Below, in pieces: positions 13,966-22,889 of a DNA stretch of 64,000 bases. Positions within the stretch are counted from its first letter, which is position 1; each line of letters begins with the position of its first letter. The translations under genes and the position numbers were made by a program. A model generated the notes under the pieces. That model was given only the letters and a program-made list of their open reading frames with translations. It was not told the origin of the DNA and did not search any database. This DNA comes from Yoonia sediminilitoris. GTDB taxonomy: Bacteria > Pseudomonadota > Alphaproteobacteria > Rhodobacterales > Rhodobacteraceae. The stretch is taken from contig NZ_QBUD01000001.1 of assembly GCF_003058085.1 (NCBI RefSeq), forward strand, positions 372,001 through 436,000, written 5' to 3'.

Positions 13966-16830
13966 ATGATTTCCTCTCGGATCACGGCTGTTTTAGGCCC
14001 GACCAACACGGGCAAGACCCACTATGCGATCGAGCGCATGCTGTCCTATCGCACCGGGGTGATAGGTCTGCCGCTGCGCCTGTTGGCCCGCGAGGTCTAT
14101 GACCGCATCGTTGCAGTGCGCGGCCCCTCTGTTGTGGCGCTGGTCACAGGGGAAGAAAGGATCGTGCCACCCCGCGCGGCATACTGGGTCTGCACGGTCG
14201 AGGCGATGCCCGAGGGTATGGGATGCGATTTTCTGGCGGTCGATGAAATCCAGCTTTGCGCCGATCCCGAACGCGGCCATGTCTTTACCGACCGGTTGCT
14301 GCACGCCCGCGGCCTGCATGAAACACTGTTTCTGGGGGCCGAAACGATGCGCGGGGCGATTGCAGCCATGGTGCCCGATGCCCAGTTCATGCGCCGCGAA
14401 CGCATGTCGCAGCTCAGTTACACAGGCTCAAAGAAGATCAGCCGCATGCCGGCGCGGTCTGCGATCGTCGGATTTTCGGTTGAAAACGTCTATGCAATCG
14501 CAGAATTGCTGCGCCGGACCAAGGGCGGCGCTGCGGTGGTCATGGGCGCGCTCAGCCCGCGCACCCGCAACGCGCAGGTCGAGATGTACCAGAACGGCGA
14601 TGTCGATTATCTGGTCGCGACTGATGCGATCGGGATGGGCCTGAACCTTGATATCAGTCACGTGGCCTTTTCTGCCCTTACCAAATTCGATGGCCGCCGG
14701 ATGCGCCATCTGATGCCAGAGGAGCTGGCCCAGATTGCAGGCCGTGCCGGTCGTCATGTCGACAACGGGACATTTGGCGTCACAGGCGAGGCCCCGGCCT
14801 TGGATGAAGGCGTGGCCGGAGCCATCTGCGACCATCGTTTTCAACCGGTCAAGAAGCTGCAATGGCGCAATGGCGATCTGCAATTCGGATCAATAAAGCG
14901 TCTGATTGCCAATCTGGAGACCCGCACCGATGATATCTGGCTCAGCCGTGTCCGTGAAAGCGATGACCTGCGTGCGCTCAAGGCGCTGGCTGCAGATCCG
15001 GAGGTCGCCGCCCGCGCGTCTGACGGCCCATCCGTCAGGCTTTTGTGGGATGTTTGCAGAATTCCCGATTTTCGCGGGATTTCTGCGGGAGAACATGCTA
15101 GCCTCCTGACCCATATATATAACGATTTGCACCAACTTGGGCATGTGTCCGCCAATTGGTTCGGGTTGCAGGTGCGCCGGATTGACCGCACGGATGGCGA
15201 TATTGATACGCTGTCAAAGCGGCTGGCCTATATTCGCACCTGGACTTATGTGGCCCAACGCAATGGCTGGCTAAAGGAAGAATCACATTGGCGTGAAGAG
15301 ACTCGCGCTGTAGAAGACCGATTATCAGACGCGCTGCATGGCGCATTGACACAAAGATTTGTGGACCGGCGGACCAGTATTCTGCTTCGCCGGCTCAAAC
15401 AGAAGGAGAGCCTTTTGGCTGACGTGAACGAAAAGGGTGAAGTAACCGTAGAAGGCGAATTTGTCGGACGGTTGGAAGGGTTTCGCTTTCGCATGGACAA
15501 GGCGGGCAGCCCGGACGAGGCCAAGACACTGCGCGCTGCATCGGTTCAGGCGCTTGTGCCACAATTTCATTTGCTGGCTGACAGGTTTTACAATTCCCCT
15601 GATCCCGAAATTGATTTCACCGAACAGGGTGGGCTGATGTGGGGTGATCAGGCCGTGGGCAAGCTGGTTGCCGGCGCCGATCCCTTCAAGCCAGGCGTTG
15701 AGGAGTTTGTCGATGATGAGGCAGGCCCTGATGTCGCCGCCAAGGTCCAGCGCCGTTTGCAGCACTTCATCGACCGCAAGATTGCGGCCGGGTTCGAGGG
15801 CCTGCTGGCGCTCAAGAACGACGACACCCTTGAAGGTGCGGCCAAAGGCTTTGCCTACCGGATGGCCGAAGGGTTCGGCATTATTCCGCGGGGCGAGGTG
15901 GCCGATGAGGTCAAGGCGCTTGACCAGGACGCCAGAGGCGCGCTGCGCAAGCATGGTGTGCGTTTTGGCCAGTTTACGATCTTTCAGCCACTGTTGCTGA
16001 AACCTGCCCCGACGCGCTTGCGACTGGTCCTTTGGTCCCTGACCAAGGGCCTGTCGGAATTCCCCGAAAGCCCGCCGCCGGGCCTTGTTACAGTTCCGGC
16101 CGCCAAGGACGCTGTCCCGGGCTATTACGCCATGGCCGGATACCGCGCCGCTGGCGAACGTGCGATCCGTATCGATATGCTGGAACGTCTGGCTGACATG
16201 CTGCGCGCCCAGGACAGCCGCGGCGGATTCGAGGCCAACCCCGATATGTTGTCGATTACGGGCATGACACTTGATCAGTTTGCCGACTTGATGACAGGCT
16301 TGGGTTACAAGGCCGAAAAAGCCGAGCGTGAAAAGGTCAAGCCTGTCACTGCCGTTGTGCCCGGTGCGGCGCAGGATGTGTCCGACAGCACACCCGTGAT
16401 GGATCGCGATGCCCCCAATGAGGGGGCGGCTGTTGATGCGGTGGATACGCCACAAGATGTGCCCGTTGACCAGATCCCCGATCAGGGTGAAGCGCCTGTC
16501 ATTGCCGAGCCCGCCGAACAGCCCGCCAGCGCGCCGGTGCCCGAGACGGCTGCGAATGAGACACCGGTGGGTGTGGCGGCTGATGCTGCTGTCGCCAGCC
16601 CGGAAACCGAAGTGTTTTATACCTTCACGTGGGGCGGTCGCAGCGCCCGTCAGAATGCACGCCCGCAAGGCGACAAACCACGTGGCAAGGGCAAACCCAA
16701 GGGCAAGGGCAAACCGGGAGCTGGTGGCAACAACAAGCCGCAAAGGTTTCAGGCCAAACCCAAGAAGGAAAAGCAGATTGATCCCGACAATCCTTTTGCC
16801 GCAGCCTTGGCAGGGTTCAAGAAAAATTGA
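13966..16830 (+). CDS. SUV3-like DEAD/H-box RNA helicase with long C-terminal tail
   Basis: The 954-residue protein opens almost directly with Walker A (AVLGPTNTGKTHYAI, residues 8-22), then DEIQ (Walker B, near 93), LGAETMRG, YLVATDAIGMGLNLD, and QIAGRAGRHV (motif VI, near 262). Starting directly at GPTNTGKT and having DEIQ instead of DEAD is the mark of the mitochondrial SUV3 RNA helicase group, whose bacterial relatives are alphaproteobacterial. Residues 800-900 are acidic and low in complexity, and the end (about 905-935) is a Lys/Gly/Pro-rich basic tail likely to bind RNA. The likely role is RNA unwinding in decay or ribosome biogenesis. The stop overlaps the start of the S4-domain gene. 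Confidence 0.85.
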   Translation: MISSRITAVLGPTNTGKTHYAIERMLSYRTGVIGLPLRLLAREVYDRIVAVRGPSVVALVTGEERIVPPRAAYWVCTVEAMPEGMGCDFLAVDEIQLCADPERGHVFTDRLLHARGLHETLFLGAETMRGAIAAMVPDAQFMRRERMSQLSYTGSKKISRMPARSAIVGFSVENVYAIAELLRRTKGGAAVVMGALSPRTRNAQVEMYQNGDVDYLVATDAIGMGLNLDISHVAFSALTKFDGRRMRHLMPEELAQIAGRAGRHVDNGTFGVTGEAPALDEGVAGAICDHRFQPVKKLQWRNGDLQFGSIKRLIANLETRTDDIWLSRVRESDDLRALKALAADPEVAARASDGPSVRLLWDVCRIPDFRGISAGEHASLLTHIYNDLHQLGHVSANWFGLQVRRIDRTDGDIDTLSKRLAYIRTWTYVAQRNGWLKEESHWREETRAVEDRLSDALHGALTQRFVDRRTSILLRRLKQKESLLADVNEKGEVTVEGEFVGRLEGFRFRMDKAGSPDEAKTLRAASVQALVPQFHLLADRFYNSPDPEIDFTEQGGLMWGDQAVGKLVAGADPFKPGVEEFVDDEAGPDVAAKVQRRLQHFIDRKIAAGFEGLLALKNDDTLEGAAKGFAYRMAEGFGIIPRGEVADEVKALDQDARGALRKHGVRFGQFTIFQPLLLKPAPTRLRLVLWSLTKGLSEFPESPPPGLVTVPAAKDAVPGYYAMAGYRAAGERAIRIDMLERLADMLRAQDSRGGFEANPDMLSITGMTLDQFADLMTGLGYKAEKAEREKVKPVTAVVPGAAQDVSDSTPVMDRDAPNEGAAVDAVDTPQDVPVDQIPDQGEAPVIAEPAEQPASAPVPETAANETPVGVAADAAVASPETEVFYTFTWGGRSARQNARPQGDKPRGKGKPKGKGKPGAGGNNKPQRFQAKPKKEKQIDPDNPFAAALAGFKKN

Positions 16831-17201
16831 CCAACGCGCCCCGGCAAACGATCCGGCTGGATAAGTGGTTATGGCATGCGCGGTTCTTCAAATCGCGCAG
16901 CCTTGCCGCCGGGGTTGTTTCAGGTGGCAAGGTCCGCGTTGATGGTACCCCCGTCAGCAAACCTGCGCGTGCGGTCGGGGCGGGAGATGTGCTGACCTTT
17001 GTGCAGGCTGACACAGCACGGGTCGTGAAAGTCCTCGCCTGCGGAGAGCGGCGCGGACCAGCCCCCGAAGCCCAAGCGCTTTATGAAGATCTGACCCCTG
17101 CCACCAAGCCCCGCCCGGTGCAGGCGCGCGGGCCGAACCCACGCTATGAGGGCGGCGGTCGGCCAACCAAGAAAGACCGACGTGATATGAGGTTGGACTA
17201 G
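16827..17201 (+). CDS. S4-domain RNA-binding protein, Hsp15-like
   Basis: The 124-residue product starts at TTG 16827, inside a TTGA overlap with the helicase stop, so translation is coupled. Residues 10-65 form an S4 domain (IRLDKWLWHARFFKSRSLAAGVVSGGKVRVDG), which is the opening of Hsp15-type proteins. The C-terminal 40 residues are basic and Pro/Gly-rich. Hsp15 binds stalled 50S subunits with attached peptidyl-tRNA. Whether this protein does so is inferred from the S4 match. Coupling to an RNA helicase supports a role in RNA or ribosome quality control. Confidence 0.82.
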   Translation: MTNAPRQTIRLDKWLWHARFFKSRSLAAGVVSGGKVRVDGTPVSKPARAVGAGDVLTFVQADTARVVKVLACGERRGPAPEAQALYEDLTPATKPRPVQARGPNPRYEGGGRPTKKDRRDMRLD

Positions 17202-17355
17202 GGTCCTGACCCCGGCGACCGCCGCAAACGCGCTTTTCCGGTCAGATGGCCGTCATCTAGGGCAGCCTTTTTATCGTGCGCCTATTCACCTTTCAGAAAC
17301 GAAACGGGGCTACCGTGTGGCCCATGATTTTCAGTTCAAACAAAAGGCGACAAAA

Positions 17356-17931
17356 ATGCGACTAGCTACTCTCGGGCTTCTATTCCTTGCGGGCTCCGGT
17401 TCTTTGGCCCATGCCGATGAATACCATGGCGCGCTGCAAAACTTTCTTGAAACAAATATTCGGGCATGGGCATCCAATCCCGTCCTCGTTGAGGCTATCA
17501 ACGAACAGAACGTCAGAACAGCTGACTTCGATCAGGCCATGATTGATCAGGCGGACCTTTTGTGGCGCGCGCAGGTCGACATCGAAGGTGCGGAAAACAT
17601 CGAAGAAGTGCTCATCAATCCTGCGGCAAATTTCTTGCGAGAACAGGTCGTTGCATCTGCTGGGGCCATTACTGAGGTATTCATCATGGATTCCCATGGC
17701 ATGAATGTTGCGGCATCCGCCGTTACATCCGACTACTGGCAAGGTGACGAGGCGAAATTCACGCAAACCTACCCGATGGGCCCGGATGCCGTCCATTTGG
17801 GCGACGTCGAATTGGACCAGTCAACGCAAGCGGTTCAATCGCAGGTCTCGATCCCGATGGTCGACCCGGACACATCAGAAGTCATCGGTGCAATGACTGT
17901 GGCGATCGATTTGACCTATCTGGCGCAATAA
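17356..17931 (+). CDS. Periplasmic protein resembling a PDC/Cache sensor domain
   Basis: I start at ATG 17356 (MRLATLGLLFLAGSGSLAHA), which gives a clean signal peptide. The GTG at 17317 would hide it. The 191-residue product then shows RAWASNPVLVEAINEQN, a central FIMDSHGMNVAASAVTSDYWQGDE, and a final beta strand with SEVIGAMTVAIDL. This order is like the extracytoplasmic PDC/Cache ligand-sensing domain of chemoreceptors and kinases. Here no membrane anchor or signalling domain follows, so it would be a free periplasmic domain. The family call is by pattern only. A strong terminator follows the gene. Confidence 0.55.
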   Translation: MRLATLGLLFLAGSGSLAHADEYHGALQNFLETNIRAWASNPVLVEAINEQNVRTADFDQAMIDQADLLWRAQVDIEGAENIEEVLINPAANFLREQVVASAGAITEVFIMDSHGMNVAASAVTSDYWQGDEAKFTQTYPMGPDAVHLGDVELDQSTQAVQSQVSIPMVDPDTSEVIGAMTVAIDLTYLAQ

Positions 17932-17969
17932 ATACCGCCGACTTGTCGGAAACAAACGGCACCTATGAG

Positions 17970-17998
17970 GCGCTTCAGTATTGGCTGAAGCGCTTTTT
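17970..17998 (+). terminator. Rho-independent terminator
   Basis: A 9-bp perfect stem GCGCTTCAG/CTGAAGCGC with loop TATTGG is followed by five T residues. It lies 38 bases after the stop of the periplasmic sensor-like gene. Confidence 0.9.
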
Positions 17999-18107
17999 GC
18001 GGATAGCGGTTTCGTGAACCCAAAATGATGATCTATGCCGGGCAATGCATCTTGAATGACACCGCTGTCTATTCTAGCAAGGCACAGATAGCTATTCGGA
18101 TGCCTTA

Positions 18108-18443
18108 ATGACCTACATCGTCAACGACAATTGTATCGCCTGCAAATACACGGACTGCGTCGAAGTCTGCCCTGTGGATTGCTTTTATGAAGGCGAGAAC
18201 ATGCTTGTCATCCACCCTGACGAGTGCATCGACTGCGGCGTCTGCGAGCCAGAGTGCCCGGCTGATGCGATCAGGCCTGACACAGAGCCGGACATGGAAA
18301 AATGGGTCGAGTTCAATCGTAAATATTCCGAGATGTGGCCTGTCATCATCACCAAAAAAGACCCGCTTCCGACCGCTGATGAAATGGACGGGAAAGAGGG
18401 CAAGATGGACCTGTTTTCCGAAGCCGCAGGCGAGGGCGGCTGA
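18108..18443 (+). CDS. fdxA: Seven-iron ferredoxin FdxA
   Basis: The 111-residue protein matches FdxA ferredoxins carrying one [3Fe-4S] and one [4Fe-4S] cluster. The N-terminal cysteines lie in [19 protein letters not shown] and the second set in [16 protein letters not shown]. The C-terminal tail ([15 protein letters not shown]) is typical of this group. It acts as a small electron carrier in the cytoplasm, with the partner enzyme unknown. The length is as expected. carD follows 197 bases downstream on the same strand with its own upstream AT-rich region, so the two may be transcribed separately. Confidence 0.95.
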   Translation: MTYIVNDNCIACKYTDCVEVCPVDCFYEGENMLVIHPDECIDCGVCEPECPADAIRPDTEPDMEKWVEFNRKYSEMWPVIITKKDPLPTADEMDGKEGKMDLFSEAAGEGG

Positions 18444-18640
18444 TTCGCTTTCTGGTTTTCCCTAAAAAACCATGTTTTTAAGGGTTTGCGGCGCTTCCGA
18501 AAAGTGCATTTTTGTGATATAGTATCGTCAATGATGCGGAAAAAGTGATCCAGAGTTATGCGCGAGATGCCCGACGGTGACGTGATGTTGCCGCCGGTTT
18601 TTTGTCGCGCGTACCGGTGGATCGCGGTGAAAGGAAGACC

Positions 18641-19147
18641 ATGAGCAAGAAGAAAAGTGAATTCAGCCCAGAGCAGTTTGTCGTTTATCCGGCACATGGG
18701 GTGGGGAAAATCATCAAGGTGGAAACACAGGAAGTTGCGGGCTTTGAACTGGAACTTTTTGTGATTGCTTTTGAGAAAGACAAGATGACGTTGCGGGTAC
18801 CCACCCACAAGGCAACGGAAGTCGGGATGCGCGCGCTTGCGACGCCAGACGTGGTTAGCCATGCGATGAAAACCTTGCGGGGCAAGGCGAAAGTCAAAAA
18901 GGCGATGTGGTCGCGCCGCGCGCAAGAGTATGAGCAAAAGATCAACTCTGGCGACCTGATCGCGATCGCGGAAGTCGTGCGCGACCTGCATCGTCAGGAT
19001 GACCAGCGCGAGCAAAGCTATTCGGAACGCCAGCTTTACGAGGCCGCGCTGGAGCGGCTGACGCGCGAAATCGCCGCTGTTGCGGGCAACGACGAAAATG
19101 CCGCCGCAGCCGAGATCGACTCTGTGTTGGTCAGCCGCGCTGCCTAA
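18641..19147 (+). CDS. carD: CarD-family RNA polymerase-binding regulator
   Basis: I start at ATG 18641 (MSKKKSEFSPEQF), preceded by AAGGA at 18631-18635. An upstream TTG at 18602 is in frame but unlikely. The 168-residue product has the N-terminal RNA polymerase-interacting domain with FVVYPAHGVGKIIKVETQEVAG, followed by a helical DNA-binding domain (LRGKAKVKKAMWSRRAQEYEQKINSGDLIAIAEVVRDL). CarD binds the beta subunit and stabilises open promoter complexes, especially at rRNA and growth-linked promoters. The length is normal. A terminator-like hairpin follows. Confidence 0.95.
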   Translation: MSKKKSEFSPEQFVVYPAHGVGKIIKVETQEVAGFELELFVIAFEKDKMTLRVPTHKATEVGMRALATPDVVSHAMKTLRGKAKVKKAMWSRRAQEYEQKINSGDLIAIAEVVRDLHRQDDQREQSYSERQLYEAALERLTREIAAVAGNDENAAAAEIDSVLVSRAA

Positions 19148-19191
19148 TTACGCAGCGACATCGTTTCGCGACAGACTTTACCAAAACAAAG

Positions 19192-19217
19192 AGCCGTACT
19201 TTCTGGTGCGGCTTTTT
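19192..19217 (+). terminator. Terminator after carD
   Basis: The stem AGCCGTAC/GTGCGGCT (one G-T pair) with loop TTTCTG is followed by TTTTT. It lies between the convergent carD and purD genes. Confidence 0.7.
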
Positions 19218-19240
19218 CATTGCCGGATGGTGGTGCGAAT

Positions 19241-20503
19241 CTATAGCGCCCGCCAGCCAATATCAGACCGATAGAAACCGTCAGGCCAATCAATGCTTTG
19301 CGCCATGGCATAGGCCCTTTCATGGGCTTCGGCCAGACTGGCCCCGCGGGCGGTGATATTCAATACCCGTCCGCCGTTGGCTGTGATCTGCCCCTGACTG
19401 GCGCTTGTGCCCGCGTGAAACACCATGTGAAAACTGTCTTCGGGTTGACGCTCCAGCCCTTTGATCACGCTTCCTTTTTGATAGGCACCGGGATAGCCAT
19501 TGGCTGCCATCACAATTGTCAAAGCGTGGTCATCAGCCCAGGCGGCCTTTATACTGTCCAGACGTTCCTCGGCGCAGGCGAGTAGCAAATCAAGGATTTG
19601 CCCGCCCAAACGCATCATCAGGCATTGGCATTCAGGATCGCCGAAGCGCACATTATATTCCACCAGTCGTGGCTGCCCGTTCTGGATCATCAACCCGCAA
19701 AACAGTACCCCCTGAAACGGTGTGCCGCGCTTTGCCATTTCGTCGATGGTGGGCTGAATGATTTCATCCAGCGCCTTTTGCGTAATCGCGTCGGTCATGA
19801 CGGGGGCTGGAGCATAAGCACCCATGCCGCCGGTGTTGGGTCCGGTGTCGCCGTCAAATGCCCGCTTGTGATCCTGTGCCGTGCCAACTGGCAGGATCGT
19901 TTTTCCGTCGGACAGGACAAAGAATGACGCCTCTTCGCCGTCCATGAATTCTTCGATCACAACTTCGGCCCCGGCGTCGCCGAAACTGCCATCAAACATA
20001 TCGTCGATCGCTGCCAGTGCCTCGTCCTCTGTCATCGCGACGATGACGCCTTTGCCAGCCGCCAGACCATCGGCCTTTACTACGATCGGTGCGCCTTGCG
20101 CGCGGATGTACGCCCGCGCGGCGTCTGCATCGTCGAAATGCGCATATGCGGCCGTGGGCGCGCCGGACGCGTCGCAGATGGCCTTTGTAAAGGACTTGGA
20201 AGCCTCCAGTTGGGCTGCCGCCTGACTGGGGCCAAAGACAAGCATGCCCGCCGCACGCAGACGGTCTGCAACCCCGGCGGCGAGTGGTGCTTCCGGCCCG
20301 ACAACGATGAAATCAACGGCATTTTCTTCTGCGAACGTGGCGACCGCCCCGCCGTCCAGAATGTCGATATCTGCGCAATCGGCAATTGCCGCGATGCCTG
20401 CATTTCCGGGGGCGACGATCAAACGGTCACATTTCGGGTTCTGCTGGATCGCCCATGCCAATGCATGTTCGCGGCCTCCACTGCCAAGAATCAATATATT
20501 CAT
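19241..20503 (-). CDS. purD: Phosphoribosylamine-glycine ligase (GARS)
   Basis: The 420-residue enzyme joins phosphoribosylamine and glycine using ATP, the second step of purine synthesis. The start at 20501-20503 gives [20 protein letters not shown], the usual PurD opening. The ATP-grasp core shows [40 protein letters not shown], and [17 protein letters not shown]. The end [15 protein letters not shown] supplies the metal-binding region. The longer frame upstream (to 20617) adds 38 residues that do not belong to the family. It is divergent from the GRDP-like gene, with 240 bases between them. Confidence 0.97.
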   Translation of the reverse strand: MNILILGSGGREHALAWAIQQNPKCDRLIVAPGNAGIAAIADCADIDILDGGAVATFAEENAVDFIVVGPEAPLAAGVADRLRAAGMLVFGPSQAAAQLEASKSFTKAICDASGAPTAAYAHFDDADAARAYIRAQGAPIVVKADGLAAGKGVIVAMTEDEALAAIDDMFDGSFGDAGAEVVIEEFMDGEEASFFVLSDGKTILPVGTAQDHKRAFDGDTGPNTGGMGAYAPAPVMTDAITQKALDEIIQPTIDEMAKRGTPFQGVLFCGLMIQNGQPRLVEYNVRFGDPECQCLMMRLGGQILDLLLACAEERLDSIKAAWADDHALTIVMAANGYPGAYQKGSVIKGLERQPEDSFHMVFHAGTSASQGQITANGGRVLNITARGASLAEAHERAYAMAQSIDWPDGFYRSDIGWRAL

Positions 20504-20743
20504 ATGGGCTGCCCTCGATGACCTGCAAAAATATGTTGCCGTGCGGATAAACGATCCTGTGCGGGTGAACAACCGTGCAGGGACCCAGATAGAGAACCCC
20601 GCCCGAGCTCCGCGCACGTCAAGGTTTAGGCTTGATAGTCACACTCTCCTGATTTTTGCAAAGACCCGTCAGCTTTTGCTTGGCCTGCCCGAAAAAATCG
20701 TAATAACTTCTGCGTTGGGGGCGTTGTACGAGGGTACTCCGCT

Positions 20744-21334
20744 ATGAGACGGGAAAAAAGAGACCGGCGTCTTTGGCATCGGCTTGAAGGATACAGCTTT
20801 CACGAACGCCCATTGACGCGGTCTTTGATTGATCGGCTTCACGAAGAGTCGGGCCATTCGATTGATGTGTGTTACACATTGGTCGAGGAATATCGCAGAT
20901 TTATGTATTTGGTCGGCTGCACGGGCGAAACGCTTGCGCCGTCGCCTATTGTCGCCTTGGTCTGGCGGCTGCATATCAGCGATGAAAAGGCCTATTTTCA
21001 GGATTTCTGCCCGCGCGTGATTGGCCGCACCATCCATTACGCTGCTGATCCGCTGCCAATCGGAGAAGACCCGGCCTATGAGCGCACGCTGGAGTTTTAC
21101 GCGCGCGAGTTTGGACGCGCGCAAGTGCAATATTGGCCCGACCCGGACGTGGGTGCGGTGAACCTGTCATCATTTCTGATGTGGTCTGTCGGGTTGACCG
21201 CTTTTGCGCTCGCTTTGCTGATCGGGTCGATTATATTTGCGGCTTTCGGGGCGTTTGTTATTACGGGAAGCATGTTCCTGCGTTGGAAGTTTTCATCACT
21301 TCCATTGCAAAACCTGCACCCGGAGACTGAATGA
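20744..21334 (+). CDS. GRDP-like domain protein with C-terminal membrane anchor
   Basis: The 196-residue product has an N-terminal soluble part and a hydrophobic segment at residues 149-178 (FLMWSVGLTAFALALLIGSIIFAAFGAFVIT). Residues 47-95 read YRRFMYLVGC, then PSPIVALVWRLHISDEKAYFQ, then FCPRVIGRTIHY. This resembles the glycine-rich-domain-containing protein (GRDP) motif PSP..D..WH.H...T..Y...C, but Arg replaces one of the His. The function is unknown. The stop overlaps the xseA start by 4 bases (ATGA), so its translation is coupled to the exonuclease gene. The family call is by eye. Confidence 0.6.
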   Translation: MRREKRDRRLWHRLEGYSFHERPLTRSLIDRLHEESGHSIDVCYTLVEEYRRFMYLVGCTGETLAPSPIVALVWRLHISDEKAYFQDFCPRVIGRTIHYAADPLPIGEDPAYERTLEFYAREFGRAQVQYWPDPDVGAVNLSSFLMWSVGLTAFALALLIGSIIFAAFGAFVITGSMFLRWKFSSLPLQNLHPETE

Positions 21335-22833
21335 ACGATCTTTTTGACGATGCCCCTGCCGACAATACCCCCGAATTTACGGTCACAGAGCTTTCTGGAG
21401 CAGTAAAGAAGGCGATCGAGGGTGGCTTTTCCCACGTTCGTGTGCGGGGGGAAGTGGGGCGGGTGTCGCGCCCTGCGTCCGGTCACATTTACCTGGATCT
21501 CAAGGATGACCGTGCCGTCTTGGCTGGCGTGATCTGGAAAGGCCGTGTCCAAGGGTTGGCGCATCGCCCGGAAGAGGGCATGGAGGTTGTGGCCACCGGC
21601 AAGCTGACCACATTCCCCGGCCAGTCCAAATATCAGATCATCATCGAAGATATCGCACCTGCCGGTGTGGGCGCCCTGATGGCGATGCTTGAAAAGCGCA
21701 AGGCCCTGTTGCAGGGCGAAGGCTTGTTTGCCTCGGAGCGCAAACGCCCCTTGCCCTACCTGCCAGATGTGATTGGTGTCATCACCTCGCCGTCCGGTGC
21801 AGTGATCCGTGACATTTTGCACCGGTTGCGTGACCGGTTCCCGCGCAAGGTGCTGGTGTGGCCGGTGGCTGTCCAGGGCCAGAAATGCGCGCCCGAAGTC
21901 GCCGCAGCGATCGCCGGTTTCAACCGCCTGACCCCCGGCGGTGCCTTGCCGCGTCCGGACCTTTTGATTGTGGCCCGGGGCGGCGGCTCGCTGGAGGATT
22001 TGTGGGGTTTTAACGAAGAAATCGTCGCCCGCGCGGCGGCGGCGTCGGACATTCCGCTGATTTCTGCAGTTGGACATGAAACGGATACGACATTGATTGA
22101 TTTCGTGTCCGACAAGCGCGCACCGACCCCGACAGCGGCGGCGGAACTGGCCGTGCCTGTGCGCATGGAGCTGTTTGCATGGGTCGACCAGCAAGGCGCG
22201 CGGTTGAGTCGTGCATTGACCACAGGCGTCCAGCAACGCCAGCAGCGCCTGCGCGATCTGGGGCGTGCGCTGCCACAGGTGGAGACATTGGTCGATGGCC
22301 CGCGCCAGAGGCTGGATTATCTGGGCGAACGTCTGCCTGCGGCGCTGACCGGGGCTGCTGCCAAGAAGCGGCTTCAACTGTCAGAGGCCGCCTTGCGTCC
22401 GGGCATTTTGGCCCGCCGTGTTGGCGAAGACCGCAGGCGGCTGGAGGCCTTGTCTGGTCGCTTGGGGCCTGCGTTAAAACGCAGGTCACGTGATTGGACT
22501 GTCTCGCTTGAACAGGCGGGGCGCGGGTTGCGCCCAGAGCTTTTGCAGGATCGTATTGACCGTCAGGCGGAACGTCTGGATGTGTTCTTGCGGCGGTTGT
22601 CGGAACGTGCTGCGCGGCAACAGGCCGAGCGGATTGCCCGCCTCGACGCCCTTGATCGGTTGCGCGAAACGCTTGGTTATGTCGAGACGTTGAAACGCGG
22701 CTATGCTGTGGTGCGGGGTGATGGCGCGGTTGTGACCGGCAAGGCAGCCGCCAGCAAAGCGGCAACGCTGGAGATTGAATTTTCCGATGGCCGCTTGCCT
22801 GTCTTGGCGGACCGGCAGGCAAAACTGCTATAG
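21331..22833 (+). CDS. xseA: Exodeoxyribonuclease VII large subunit
   Basis: The 500-residue protein has the N-terminal OB-fold (TVTELSGAVKKAIEGGFSHVRVRGEVGRVSRPASGHIYLDLKD), then the catalytic domain with VGVITSPSGAVIRDILHRL, LIVARGGGSLEDLWGFNEE and GHETDTTLIDFVSDKRAPTPTAAAE, and a long coiled-coil C-terminal part rich in Arg/Leu. With XseB it degrades single-stranded DNA from both ends in repair. The first codon overlaps the stop of the GRDP-like gene. xseB is not in the window. The length is slightly above the usual 400-450 because of an extended coiled coil. Confidence 0.96.
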   Translation: MNDLFDDAPADNTPEFTVTELSGAVKKAIEGGFSHVRVRGEVGRVSRPASGHIYLDLKDDRAVLAGVIWKGRVQGLAHRPEEGMEVVATGKLTTFPGQSKYQIIIEDIAPAGVGALMAMLEKRKALLQGEGLFASERKRPLPYLPDVIGVITSPSGAVIRDILHRLRDRFPRKVLVWPVAVQGQKCAPEVAAAIAGFNRLTPGGALPRPDLLIVARGGGSLEDLWGFNEEIVARAAAASDIPLISAVGHETDTTLIDFVSDKRAPTPTAAAELAVPVRMELFAWVDQQGARLSRALTTGVQQRQQRLRDLGRALPQVETLVDGPRQRLDYLGERLPAALTGAAAKKRLQLSEAALRPGILARRVGEDRRRLEALSGRLGPALKRRSRDWTVSLEQAGRGLRPELLQDRIDRQAERLDVFLRRLSERAARQQAERIARLDALDRLRETLGYVETLKRGYAVVRGDGAVVTGKAAASKAATLEIEFSDGRLPVLADRQAKLL

Positions 22834-22889
22834 GGTCAGTCTCAGGTCGCGGGTTTCGTCATTTTCGGGGCCATTCAGGGCGGCAAGGC

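Noticed and set aside
16680-16720. Short repeated codons (Lys-Gly-Lys-Pro) as a tandem repeat element
   Set aside because: They are part of the basic low-complexity tail of the helicase and do not extend as a DNA repeat.
15325-16743. 472-codon minus-strand frame opposite the SUV3-like helicase
   Set aside because: It is a shadow of GC-rich codon bias. The plus strand carries all helicase motifs.
21097-22377. 426-codon minus-strand frame opposite xseA
   Set aside because: Shadow frame with low-complexity His/Arg/Gln composition. XseA motifs are on the plus strand.
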